From Embleya scabrispora (lineage in GTDB: Bacteria > Actinomycetota > Actinomycetes > Streptomycetales > Streptomycetaceae): a stretch of DNA of 64,000 bases. The notes below the pieces were generated by a model, which was not told the DNA's origin, searched no databases, and saw nothing but the letters and a program-made list of their open reading frames with translations. The stretch covers positions 310,001-374,000 of the forward strand of contig NZ_MWQN01000004.1 in NCBI RefSeq assembly GCF_002024165.1, read 5' to 3'. The position numbers were made by a program, and so were the translations under genes. Each line of letters starts with the position of its first letter. Positions within the stretch are counted from its first letter, which is position 1. This document shows positions 35,043 through 43,509 of this stretch, one piece after another.

Positions 35043-36164
35043 TTGTCCGTCCTGTTCACCGGCGCCACCGGTTTCCTCGGCAGCCGCCTGCTGCGCCGCC
35101 TCCTCGACGACGACGATCGGGACGAGCCGATCACCGTCGTCGGGCGCGCGGCCCCGAGCGTGTTGCGTCCGCGCGTGGAGGCCGCCCTGCTGGCGGCGGG
35201 ACGACGGCCCCTTTGCGATGGGGCGCTGCGCCGGTTGCGCTACCTCGCGGGCGACTTGACCGTCCCCGGGCTCGGCTGGGACGCCCGCACCCGCGACGCG
35301 GCGACCGAGGACCTGGACACGATCTGGCACTGCGCCGCGGTGCTGGCCCTGCGCGGGGACCCCGTCCCCCTGTTCAAGACGAACGTCGGCGGCGCGCGCT
35401 CCGTCCTGGCGCTGGCCGAACGAGCCCCCGCCGCCCGTCTGTTCCACGTCAGCACCGCCTACGTCGCGGGCCTGCGACACAGGGGCCACATCCGCGAGTG
35501 CGACCTGAGCGAACGCCACGGATTCCGGACGTACTACGAGGAGACCAAGTTCAACGTCGAACGGCTGATCCACGCCTGGTCCGCGCACCACGAGCGACCC
35601 GCCACCGTCTTTCGGCCCAGCCTCCTGGTCACCGACCGACCGGCGCCTCCGGGCCTGCCCGCCCAGCCGCTGAGCGCCTACGCCCGACTGATCGACGCGA
35701 GCCTGCGCGCGAGGGGCGGGCCCGGCTCCGACGGCGCGGGAGCCACGGCGGACGTACATCTGGCGTTCGACCCGCTCGACAACCTCAACCTGCTCCAGGT
35801 CGACTACGCCGTCCACGCGATGATCCGCGCCGCCGCACACCCGCTCCCCGCGTCGTCGCGGGTGCGCACCCTGCATGTCACCCACCCGCGCAACACCACG
35901 CTGACCGAGGTCCTGCGCGGGTTCGAACTGGCCTGCCCCGGACTTCGCGTGCGCGCTTCGTCTCCGACCCGGACACGTACGCCCAACACCCTGGAGGCGC
36001 TGCTCGCCGACCGGTTGCCCCCGCTGTCCTCCTTCGTCGGGCAACGCCGCACCTACGACCGCGCCAACCTGCTGAGCGCCGTGGGCGACCTGCCCGATCC
36101 GCCCGCCGTCGACCGCGACTACCTCGCCCGCGGCCTGCACCCACGCCCGCCCGAGCCCACCTGA
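35043..36164 (+). CDS. Extended SDR / thioester-reductase-like oxidoreductase
   Basis: A 373-residue NAD(P)-dependent extended short-chain dehydrogenase resembling thioester reductase and fatty acyl-CoA reductase domains. The start of the Rossmann fold LFTGATGFLGSRLLRRLL is at residue ~4, FHVSTAYVAG is near 138 and the catalytic YYEETKFNVERL near 165-175. TTG 35043 is chosen because AGGAG lies 6 bases upstream and the Rossmann fold starts four codons later. It is divergent from the PKS. Family knowledge suggests reductive release of a carrier-bound acyl chain to aldehyde or alcohol. Here it could supply the alcohol for the WS/DGAT, but a 3-beta-HSD-like role on a free metabolite is not excluded. 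Confidence 0.8.
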   Translation: MSVLFTGATGFLGSRLLRRLLDDDDRDEPITVVGRAAPSVLRPRVEAALLAAGRRPLCDGALRRLRYLAGDLTVPGLGWDARTRDAATEDLDTIWHCAAVLALRGDPVPLFKTNVGGARSVLALAERAPAARLFHVSTAYVAGLRHRGHIRECDLSERHGFRTYYEETKFNVERLIHAWSAHHERPATVFRPSLLVTDRPAPPGLPAQPLSAYARLIDASLRARGGPGSDGAGATADVHLAFDPLDNLNLLQVDYAVHAMIRAAAHPLPASSRVRTLHVTHPRNTTLTEVLRGFELACPGLRVRASSPTRTRTPNTLEALLADRLPPLSSFVGQRRTYDRANLLSAVGDLPDPPAVDRDYLARGLHPRPPEPT

Positions 36165-36212
36165 CCGGGTGCGGCACCGCCCTTCCATCCGCGACTCTTC
36201 GGGAGCGTCCGC

Positions 36213-36848
36213 ATGCCCGTCTCCGACCCGCCGGCCCCGCGCGTTCGTCGCGCCCGGCGCGCGCATCCACACACCGAGGTGCGCCGTTTCGCGCTGATCG
36301 CGACCGGCGCCCTGGCGCTGTCCGCCGGCACGCTGTGGGGCACCATCGCCGCCGGCGTACCCGTCTCCTTCGCCGTCTCCGGCGGCACCTTCCGCATCAG
36401 CGCGGACCACCTGTCCGGCAAGGACGCGGTGCAATTCGCCTCCTACCGCACCGACGCCGGCGACCGTCGACATCCGGTGGCGGTGGCGGGCATCGCCGAC
36501 GCCCGCCTCACCAATTTGTGCCAGTCCTCGGTCGCGCACACCCCTTTCGGGGATCTCACGCTGACCATCCGTTCGGGACCGAACACCGCGGTACGGGCCG
36601 AGCACCTGGTCATCGACCTGGACCGACTGAACGGGGACATGACCTTCGGCCAGGTACAGATGGGCCGCGACGCCGCCACCCTCGACGCCGTCCCCGGAGT
36701 CGTCGGAACCCCCGGCGCCTACGGACAACAGGCCCGCACCCTGGAGATCGACAAGCTGCGCGTCCAGGCCAGATCCATCACCGCCGGCACCTTCAGCCTC
36801 ACCGACGCCTCCATGTCCATCACGGCGGGCGACCACTCGTGCCCGTGA
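36213..36848 (+). CDS. DUF6230 family exported protein
   Basis: A 211-residue protein matching DUF6230, a Streptomyces-type surface protein family sometimes labelled cholesterol esterase without evidence. A basic N-terminus precedes a transmembrane/signal segment (~28-52), followed by a beta-rich exported part with FAVSGGTFRISADHLSG, VAVAGIADARLTNLCQS and AGTFSLTDASMSI. GGGAGC lies before ATG 36213. It begins 49 bp after the reductase and its last codons overlap the DUF6114 gene (GTGA), so the run 35043-37929 is probably one operon. Confidence 0.8.
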   Translation: MPVSDPPAPRVRRARRAHPHTEVRRFALIATGALALSAGTLWGTIAAGVPVSFAVSGGTFRISADHLSGKDAVQFASYRTDAGDRRHPVAVAGIADARLTNLCQSSVAHTPFGDLTLTIRSGPNTAVRAEHLVIDLDRLNGDMTFGQVQMGRDAATLDAVPGVVGTPGAYGQQARTLEIDKLRVQARSITAGTFSLTDASMSITAGDHSCP

Positions 36849-37237
36849 CCCCCGCCGCCCCCGCGCCGCGGCGACCGCTCGACCGTCCCGTCCTCGCGGC
36901 GGTGGCCATGACGGCGGCGGCGATCGAACTGGCCTACCTCCCGTTGCGCCGGCCCCGACTGCTCGGCCTCCAAGGCGTCGGCGCCACCTCGTCCGTGCTC
37001 ATCGCCTGCGGCCTGTTGGCCTGTGCCGCACTCGCCCTGTGGCGTCCGGGACGGGCACGCGCGGCCGGTGCCGGGGCCCTCGTCCTGGGTCTGCTGTCGT
37101 GCCCCATGTCCAACCTGGGCGGGTTCCTGATCGGCATGCTCCTGGCAGTTCTGGGTGGATCGCTCGCCCTGGCCTGGCGCGAGACACCACGCCACACCCC
37201 GGAGGAGCGGCACGCGTCGGCGGAGCCCGCCCCGTGA
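36845..37237 (+). CDS. DUF6114 family membrane protein
   Basis: A 130-residue protein with about four transmembrane helices matching DUF6114, the usual partner of DUF6230. The SNLGGFLIGMLLAVLGGSLALAW stretch near residue 82-104 is characteristic, with a short charged tail. GTG 36845 overlaps the previous stop and its own stop overlaps the next start, both as GTGA. Function unknown; with DUF6230 it probably forms an envelope complex. Confidence 0.8.
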   Translation: MTPAAPAPRRPLDRPVLAAVAMTAAAIELAYLPLRRPRLLGLQGVGATSSVLIACGLLACAALALWRPGRARAAGAGALVLGLLSCPMSNLGGFLIGMLLAVLGGSLALAWRETPRHTPEERHASAEPAP

Positions 37238-37929
37238 GCGCACCGGGCGCACATCGCACCGTGCCGACGCTCCTGACCCTGGCGGTCGCCCTGGCCCTGA
37301 CGGCAGCCACGATCGACCCCTCCCCCGGCGCGGTCCTCCCGCCGCCGACGCAGTTCCCGCCACCCGACGCCGCGTCGACGCAGGGCCCACCGCAGACCGA
37401 ACTCCGCTGCGTTGCCTCGGCGTTGGCCTCGTCGTCCGCGTTTGGCCCCGAGCAGATCCACGCGTTGGCCGCGTGTCCGGCCGCCACGAACCGGCCACCA
37501 CTGCGATCGGCCACCGCGCGGGACCGGTTGACCGCACGAAGGCTGATCATCGTCGGCCTCGACTGCTCCCGGGCGGCCCTCGCGGGCGGAACCTGCCACG
37601 CGCTGTCCATCACCTTGGACGACGTCACCCACCTGCACGGACGCCCCGACGGCGGCTGCCTGCACGTCGACCACGTCACCGCCCGCGGCGCGGTACGCCT
37701 GAGAGCCGACTCCTTCACCGGCCGACTCTTCGGGGTCCTGCCGATCACCCTCTCCACCCGCGCCGTACCGCCGATCCCCCTGCCCCACCTCGTATTGACC
37801 GACGTGCACGCCGACGGAATCGCCCTGTCCGCCGACGAGGTGCACGCCGGGCACACCACCTTCGCCGGCGACGAGCGGCCCGAATGCCACGACCCGCGGC
37901 CCGAGTTCGGCGGGACGGCGGCGCGGTGA
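37234..37929 (+). CDS. Secreted protein in the DUF6230/DUF6114 operon
   Basis: A 231-residue exported protein of unknown family. An N-terminal signal segment (residues ~8-30) is followed by a Pro-rich linker, then a Cys-containing beta-rich domain (CSRAALAGGTCHALSITLDDV; LVLTDVHADGIALSADEVH). The repetitive beta-strand pattern recalls DUF6230, so it may be a distant relative. GTG 37234 overlaps the DUF6114 stop (GTGA), indicating coupled translation. It is the last gene of the reductase operon. Confidence 0.65.
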   Translation: MSAPGAHRTVPTLLTLAVALALTAATIDPSPGAVLPPPTQFPPPDAASTQGPPQTELRCVASALASSSAFGPEQIHALAACPAATNRPPLRSATARDRLTARRLIIVGLDCSRAALAGGTCHALSITLDDVTHLHGRPDGGCLHVDHVTARGAVRLRADSFTGRLFGVLPITLSTRAVPPIPLPHLVLTDVHADGIALSADEVHAGHTTFAGDERPECHDPRPEFGGTAAR

Positions 37930-38154
37930 CCACTCGCATGCCGCGCCTGCCTCGCGCGCGATCGCATCGCGGGACGCCTCGTTCCCGGGAGGTCTCCTCC
38001 TTGCCGACCGACTCGGGGTCGGACTCGACGTCGTCTTCCCGGGGTGATCCCGGCTCGGCGCACCGGTCGGGCGAATCCGGTGGTCGGCTCGGCCGCGGCC
38101 GGGCCGCCGAGGATGCCCATGTCTTCAGGAATTCCCTGCGAGGAGGGTGCCGGC

Positions 38155-39336
38155 GTGCTCCGTCGACCGGCGTTCGAGGACTTTTCGCTGTTTGTCCTCT
38201 ACGGCAGTCAGTTCTGGTTCGGCGCGTGTATGTCGGCACTGAATCCCACGGTGATCGAGGCGCAGCGGGACTGGCCCATGACATACACGGTCGTCGGTGC
38301 CTATCCGTCGGTCCTGGCCGCCTCGACGGTCGTCTCCGGCGCGGGCTATCTGCGCTGCGTCCGTCGGTGGGGCCGACCGCGGGTACTCACGGCGACGGCG
38401 GTGGGGGTGGCCGGGTCGGGACTGCTGTTCGCCCTGGCGGTCGGTCCCGTCATGTTGTTCGTCGCCGCCGCCTGTCTGGGCTTGTTCAACGCGCCGGTGC
38501 AGACCGCGGTGATCGCTGCCCTGGAGGAACGAGGGAAGGCCGGTCGGCCGAGGCGGTTGGCGGGTGCCGCCCTGTGCGCCTCGGTGGGGTCGCTGACGGG
38601 CTCGTCCTTCGTCGCCGTCATGGCGAGTACGGGCATCGGATGGCGTGCCGCTTGGGTGGTGCTCGCCGCCGCCTTCGTGGTTCTCGCCGTACTGCTGCCG
38701 CGTTGCACGCGCGCGGTCGGCTCCCGCGACGACGAGAAGTCCGGTTCCGAAGCGCGACTGCCGCCGAGGTACTGGCTGATGGCGACGGGGGTGATGGCGG
38801 GAGTCTCGGGAGAGGTCTGCATCGGCTTCTTCGCGCCCCGATTGTCGACCACGCACGGATATCCCTCGGCGGCTCTGGTGCTTGCCCTGTACTACTCGGG
38901 GGAGGTGTGCGGCCGGGTCGCCGCCCTGTGTTCTTCGCTACGGCCCTCGCGTGAACAGCGCGCTCTCGGCATCTGTTTGGCCCTTTCCCTCACGGGTTCC
39001 GCGGTCTTCCTGCTGCCCGGCCCCGAACCGTGGCGGCTGATCGGGCTCGTCGTCGCGGCGGGCGGGATCGCCAATCTCTTCCCCCTCGGAGTCTCGGCCG
39101 CCTCGGGGGCCGCCCCCGGAGCAACCGATCGGGCGGTGGCCCGAGTGCAGTTGTTGGTGGCCACCGGAACCTTCTGCGCTCCTGTGCTGCTGGGCACGCT
39201 TGCCGATCGCACAAGTCTGCACACCGGTCTCGCCCTGGTTCCGCTGTGCTTCCTCGTCATGGCCGCCCTGCTGGCGACCGCCGGCTTCCTGAAGCCCCGC
39301 GCGCCGACGCCGACTCTGGCGGGGAGACCCACGTGA
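38155..39336 (+). CDS. MFS transporter
   Basis: A 393-residue major facilitator superfamily protein with about twelve hydrophobic segments. The loop between helices 2 and 3 contains YLRCVRRWGRPRVL, a degenerate form of the MFS motif. GTG 38155 has AGGAGG 8 bases upstream; the open frame reaches 38044 without membrane-like sequence. It may export a product of the adjacent polyketide region or be unrelated. Confidence 0.82.
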   Translation: MLRRPAFEDFSLFVLYGSQFWFGACMSALNPTVIEAQRDWPMTYTVVGAYPSVLAASTVVSGAGYLRCVRRWGRPRVLTATAVGVAGSGLLFALAVGPVMLFVAAACLGLFNAPVQTAVIAALEERGKAGRPRRLAGAALCASVGSLTGSSFVAVMASTGIGWRAAWVVLAAAFVVLAVLLPRCTRAVGSRDDEKSGSEARLPPRYWLMATGVMAGVSGEVCIGFFAPRLSTTHGYPSAALVLALYYSGEVCGRVAALCSSLRPSREQRALGICLALSLTGSAVFLLPGPEPWRLIGLVVAAGGIANLFPLGVSAASGAAPGATDRAVARVQLLVATGTFCAPVLLGTLADRTSLHTGLALVPLCFLVMAALLATAGFLKPRAPTPTLAGRPT

Positions 39337-39595
39337 AGGCATCGACGACGGGTGGCGGTGCCGCGTCCCCCGCCCGACCGGGAGCCGGCTCGGGCGAAAG
39401 GCATCGGCTCTCGGCCGGTTCGATCAACGCAAGGGGTGGCGTGAGGCGGTCGAAGGCTTCGCGCCGGTCCGAAACCGGCTGCCGTCGGCGCGCCCGCTCA
39501 TCGTGGGCGTCGTGTCCGACGAGAGCACCACACGTCGGCCGACCGAGGTGGCCCGACGATCTCGCCTCCGTGGCTTCGAAAGGTGTCCGTCCCTC

Positions 39596-40693
39596 GTGAG
39601 AATCGCGACCATGGTGCGTGCCTATCTGCCCGTCCCCCGTCCGCCCGACATTCCCTACGCTCCCCTCGACGTTGCCGTCGACGTCGCCCTCGGGTTGCAG
39701 CGCCGGGGTCACGACGTGGATTTCTACGCGCCGCTGGGCAGTGTCCTCGACGTCCCCGTGAAGACGCTGGGCATGCGGTCACTGGTCACCACCGTGGACG
39801 AATGGGTCGCCTGGCTCGCGGACATCAAGCCGCACCTGCATTACGTCGCCTGGCTCCGCGACTTCGCGATGGCCCGCGACATGTTCGAGTGCGCCTCACG
39901 CGGTGTCTACGACGTGTTGCTGTTCCATCACCCCGAGGTCGCCCTTCCGTTCGTGGAACGCTACCCGCGGGTCCGCGTCGTCTCCGTCCTGCACGACCCC
40001 CTCTTCCCCTGGTACGCGGACATGTTCGCGGCGCACCGCTCCCCCGCGTCCCACCTGGTGTCGATCTCGGACCGCCAACGAAACGGCCGCGACGACCTGC
40101 CGTTCGCGGCCACCATCCATCACGGCGTCGACGTCGATACGTACGCGTTCGGTGTCGCGGAAGCCGACGCCCCCTTGTTGTTCGCCGGGCGGATCACCCC
40201 GGAGAAGGGCGCGGCGGAGGCGGTGCGGCTGGCGCTGGCCGCGGGCCGGGAACTGGTGTTGTGCGGCGGGTACTTCCCCGCGCAGGAGAAGTATTTCGAG
40301 GACACAGTCCGACCGTTCCTGGGCTCCCAAATCCGGTATGCCGGCTACCAGGAGCGGGAGAACCTCGTGTCCTACGACCAGCAGGCGAGCGCGCTTTTGG
40401 CACCGATCGACTGCGAGGAATCATTCGGCCTGACCATGATCGAGGCCATGGCCTGCGGAACTCCTGTACTGACCCTGGACCGCGGCTCCGTCCCGGAGGT
40501 GGTCAAGCACCGGGAGACCGGTTTCATCGCCTCCGACCTCCGAGAGCTGGAGCGATCGATCACCGGGATCGCCGACATCTCCCGACGGAGATGCCGGGAA
40601 CACGTGGTGGGGAACTTCACCACGGACCACATGATCACGCGCTACGAGAACCTGTTCACCGACCTCGTGTACGGCGGGCACACCCGAGCCTGA
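39596..40693 (+). CDS. GT4-family glycosyltransferase
   Basis: A 365-residue retaining glycosyltransferase of the GT-B fold, GT4 type. The N-terminal acceptor domain starts with MVRAYLPVPRPP and GLQRRGHDVDFYAP. The C-terminal nucleotide-sugar domain shows LLFAGRITPEKGAAEAV near residue 188, AGYQERENLVSYDQQASALL near 248 and the E-x7-E type signature EESFGLTMIEAMACGTPVL near 275-293. GTG 39596 is preferred (AAAGG upstream); the frame extends to 39503. Sugar donor and acceptor are unknown. Confidence 0.85.
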   Translation: MRIATMVRAYLPVPRPPDIPYAPLDVAVDVALGLQRRGHDVDFYAPLGSVLDVPVKTLGMRSLVTTVDEWVAWLADIKPHLHYVAWLRDFAMARDMFECASRGVYDVLLFHHPEVALPFVERYPRVRVVSVLHDPLFPWYADMFAAHRSPASHLVSISDRQRNGRDDLPFAATIHHGVDVDTYAFGVAEADAPLLFAGRITPEKGAAEAVRLALAAGRELVLCGGYFPAQEKYFEDTVRPFLGSQIRYAGYQERENLVSYDQQASALLAPIDCEESFGLTMIEAMACGTPVLTLDRGSVPEVVKHRETGFIASDLRELERSITGIADISRRRCREHVVGNFTTDHMITRYENLFTDLVYGGHTRA

Positions 40694-40758
40694 CCCACAC
40701 GCCCGGCGGGCCGGGGTTGACGTGCCGCGAGACGGCGCCCGATGTTCGGGGATCGACT

Positions 40759-41076
40759 TCACGCGCCCCTCGACGTCGAGTCTTCCTCGGCGGAGTTCTC
40801 CTGCGGCAGTCCGAGGTTGGCGCATTGGTTCGCGGGCCCGCTGATCGGCAGTGCCAGGGCGTGGCCGCCGATGATGCCCTGGGCGTGAGTGGTGATTCCG
40901 GTGGCCGCGGTGGCGTCATCGGTGGTGTTGACACAGGCGTTGCCGAACGTGCCGTTGAAGCCGCCGATCACGGTGGTGGCCGAGGCCGCGCCGGCGGTGA
41001 GTGCCTCCAGGGCGGTTACCGCGATCACGGTCGCGGACAACACGGCGGTGCGGCGAGCGGACGGGGATGGCGACAT
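40759..41076 (-). CDS. Small secreted rodlin/chaplin-like protein
   Basis: A 105-residue exported protein. A signal peptide (residues ~1-34, ending in AASA) precedes a ~70-residue mature part with two Cys, in VIGGFNGTFGNACVN and LPISGPANQCANLGLPQ. The first resembles the end of a chaplin domain (LNPAFGNxCVN) and the second the start of one, or the Cys-containing parts of rodlins, which coat aerial hyphae. The match is partial, so the family call is tentative. GGAGG is 7 bases before ATG 41076. Confidence 0.5.
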   Translation of the reverse strand: MSPSPSARRTAVLSATVIAVTALEALTAGAASATTVIGGFNGTFGNACVNTTDDATAATGITTHAQGIIGGHALALPISGPANQCANLGLPQENSAEEDSTSRGA

Positions 41077-41148
41077 GATGTTCCTCCAAGAGGTGCGGGG
41101 GTCGAAGGGGGGTGCGCCTTGCCGCGAGGTGCGTCGGCGGCGCGGAAT

Positions 41149-42054
41149 TCAGGTCAGTGCGTCGTCCAGGGCCAGCGCGAATGCGCGAATGGTGGGAAAC
41201 CTGCGTGTGGGTTCGCGGTCCAGCGCCGTGCGCAGCACACCCGGCAGCGCCGGCCATCGGCGGGCGGGCCATCCGGTGGCCGGCCTCGACCGTGTCAACG
41301 AACCGGCCGACGGCGCGGGTTCGTCGAGGACGGCCCCTCCCGGACGAGGGCTGTCGCCGTCCAGGAGCCTGCGCAGCACGGCGGCGAGCGCGTACTGTTC
41401 CGAGGCGACCGTGGGCGGATGGGTGAGGTATGGCTCCCGCCCGTCGTCGGGGAACAACTCGGGCGGCAGGTAGGCGCGGGTCGTCTTGCGCCGAACGACG
41501 GCCGGTGCACCGGCGGGACGCCGACGAGGCGAGTCGGCGGTGGTCAGGCGGTGGGCGCTCTCGAAATCGATGAGCGTGGCGGACCCGTCGGGCGCCAGCA
41601 CGATGTTCGCGGGGCTCACGTCGCCGTGGGCGACGCCGTGGTGGTGCAGGTGGGTGAACGCCGCGCCCACCGCCGTCGCCGTCGCCGCGAACAGGTCCGC
41701 ATTCGCCTCCGAGTCGACCGCGCCCAACGGGCCCGCGTAGCGCGCCAACCGCTCCAGCGTCACTCCTGGCCGCCACGCGATCGCCAGGTAGCGGGCGTCG
41801 CCCGCCTCACCCGCGCCGAGCAGGTTCGGGGCGATCGGGCTGTGTGCCAGCAGGGTCAGGAACGCCCTCTCGTTGTCCAACCGATCCCGTGCCGAATCCG
41901 ACGCCCGGGCACACACGACCTTCAACACGACACCGGCACGTGCCTCGTACACCGCGACGCACTTTCGCGCCCGCACCCGGCGCACCACGACATGCCCACC
42001 CACCACGCCCGGATCCGAACCCCGACCACACACGTGCGCCGGCTCGGTACCCAT
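41149..42054 (-). CDS. Atypical protein kinase-like phosphotransferase
   Basis: A 301-residue single-domain kinase-fold protein. A short N-lobe carries the candidate ATP Lys in VVLKVVCARAS (~residue 45). The catalytic loop reads HGVAHGDVSPANIVL (HGD instead of HRD) and the metal loop LIDFESAH (DFE instead of DFG), near residues 128-155. These variants are shared with small-molecule kinases and the kinase domains of class III lanthipeptide synthetases. No transmembrane segment is present. ATG 42054 has GGAGGGAG about 11 bases upstream; the frame is open to 42369 but that part overlaps the divergent promoter. Substrate unknown. Confidence 0.7.
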   Translation of the reverse strand: MGTEPAHVCGRGSDPGVVGGHVVVRRVRARKCVAVYEARAGVVLKVVCARASDSARDRLDNERAFLTLLAHSPIAPNLLGAGEAGDARYLAIAWRPGVTLERLARYAGPLGAVDSEANADLFAATATAVGAAFTHLHHHGVAHGDVSPANIVLAPDGSATLIDFESAHRLTTADSPRRRPAGAPAVVRRKTTRAYLPPELFPDDGREPYLTHPPTVASEQYALAAVLRRLLDGDSPRPGGAVLDEPAPSAGSLTRSRPATGWPARRWPALPGVLRTALDREPTRRFPTIRAFALALDDALT

Positions 42055-42359
42055 CGCGTCGTGTACTCCCTCCACCGCGCGACCGCCGATCCGCTCCCTG
42101 CGAACGACACGCGAACATCCAACTGCCCGGTCCAACGAGCCGAACGCCTCCGGGACACGCTCCGACTGTCCGCAAGCACTCGCGCCGCGCGGTAGGAACG
42201 GTGCGCGTTCTCCCGCTCGGCGCGCGCGCCGAACAGACGGACGAACAGTGTGCGTGCGGGGCCGCTGCCGCATGCGCGCGATGCCGACGCGTGCGGGCCT
42301 GTGGTTCGTATGCGGGGAACGGACCCCCGACGTCGACGTGGAACTTCTAGGCTCGGCCG
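42055..42359. promoter_or_regulatory. Divergent promoter region, kinase-like / acyl-CoA dehydrogenase
   Basis: 305 bp without a gene. TAGGCT at 42348-42353 lies 6 bases before GTG 42360 with no ribosome-binding site between, suggesting a leaderless acyl-CoA dehydrogenase transcript. No operator-like symmetry was noticed. Confidence 0.35.
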
Positions 42360-43472
42360 GTGACTTCACCGTTTGCGGTTCCCCGGGAAGAACAGCCGTT
42401 CGTGGACGCGGCGCGGGATCTGGCCCCGCGGTTCGCCGCGGCGGCGGACGAGCACGATCACGAGGCCACCCTGCCGGTCGCGAATCTGACCGCGTTGCAC
42501 GAGGCCGGCCTGGACCTGGCCGTGATGCCGCGAGACCGGGGCGGTCGTGGACTGTCCTACCAGGCGCTCGGAGAGATCCTTCGCATCGTCGGCAGGGCGT
42601 GCCCGTCGACGGCGTGCGTCTGGACGATGCATCTGGGCGCGGCGCAGGCGCTGGTCGGCCACGGACCGCCGGTCTATGCGGAGGAGTTGGCCGCGGGCAA
42701 ACGGTTCGCGAACGCGCTGTCGGAGCCGACCGGCGGCAACCTGTTCTTGATGCCGCTCCAGCGGGCGCAACCGGTGGACGGCGGTTTCCGGCTGGACGGC
42801 GCGAAGCGATTCGTGTCCGGGTGTGAGATCGCGGACTATTTCCTGGTCAACGCGCTGCTCGAGGACGGACCGGCGTTCTTCGGGGTGAGCCGGGACGACA
42901 GCATCGAACTGGTGTCGATCTGGGACTCGATGGGCCTGCGCGGCACCCGCAGCCAGTTGGTGGAGTTCCGCGACACACTGCTGCGCCACGAGAACCGATG
43001 CCACATCGTCGACCCGACGGCGCCGAACATCATCGCGCTCGGCCTGCCGTGGTTGTCGATCGGCGTTGCCGAGGCCGCGCTCGAGGCGTGTACCGACCAT
43101 GCCCGCAAGCGCGTCGTGCCCAGCACCGGCAGGCCGGTCGGCGACATGCAGTGGGTCCATTTCGACGCCGCCGACGCGCACGTGAAGCTCCTGGCCGCAC
43201 GCACCCTCGCGGAACGGTCCATGTGGCTCGCCGACCGCAACGCGCCAGGCGCCCTCGACGCCGCCGTGGAGGCGAAGCTGTACGCCAACCAGGTGGCCAA
43301 GGAAATCGCGGAGTTCGCGCTTCGGGTCGGCGGCGGCTCGGGCTTCCTGCGTTCCTCCCCGATCCAACGGCACTTCCGTGACGCCCAGGCCGGCGCACTG
43401 ATGGCCTTCTCGGTCGAGGTCTGCCGGGACATGATCGGCAAACGTCTGACCGGCGGCGATCAGCCCGGATAG
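42360..43472 (+). CDS. Acyl-CoA dehydrogenase family flavoprotein
   Basis: A 370-residue protein of the acyl-CoA dehydrogenase fold. A helical N-domain (~1-115) is followed by a beta middle domain with SEPTGGNLF and FRLDGAKRFVSGCEIADYF (FAD/substrate contacts, ~120-150), then a C-terminal helical bundle with LRVGGGSGFLRSSPIQRHFRDAQ near 325. It may be an acyl-CoA dehydrogenase or a flavin-dependent monooxygenase of the same fold, and the catalytic base could not be assigned by eye. It converges, with a 37-bp gap, on a ferredoxin reductase-ferredoxin pair. Confidence 0.82.
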   Translation: MTSPFAVPREEQPFVDAARDLAPRFAAAADEHDHEATLPVANLTALHEAGLDLAVMPRDRGGRGLSYQALGEILRIVGRACPSTACVWTMHLGAAQALVGHGPPVYAEELAAGKRFANALSEPTGGNLFLMPLQRAQPVDGGFRLDGAKRFVSGCEIADYFLVNALLEDGPAFFGVSRDDSIELVSIWDSMGLRGTRSQLVEFRDTLLRHENRCHIVDPTAPNIIALGLPWLSIGVAEAALEACTDHARKRVVPSTGRPVGDMQWVHFDAADAHVKLLAARTLAERSMWLADRNAPGALDAAVEAKLYANQVAKEIAEFALRVGGGSGFLRSSPIQRHFRDAQAGALMAFSVEVCRDMIGKRLTGGDQPG

Positions 43473-43509
43473 GCGGCGTCCTCGGCGGTGGTGTGAGGGA
43501 TGCCGGCGC

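Noticed and set aside
36213-36848. Cholesterol esterase label for the DUF6230 protein
   Set aside because: No catalytic serine motif or hydrolase fold is visible. The label is a historical database carry-over for this family.
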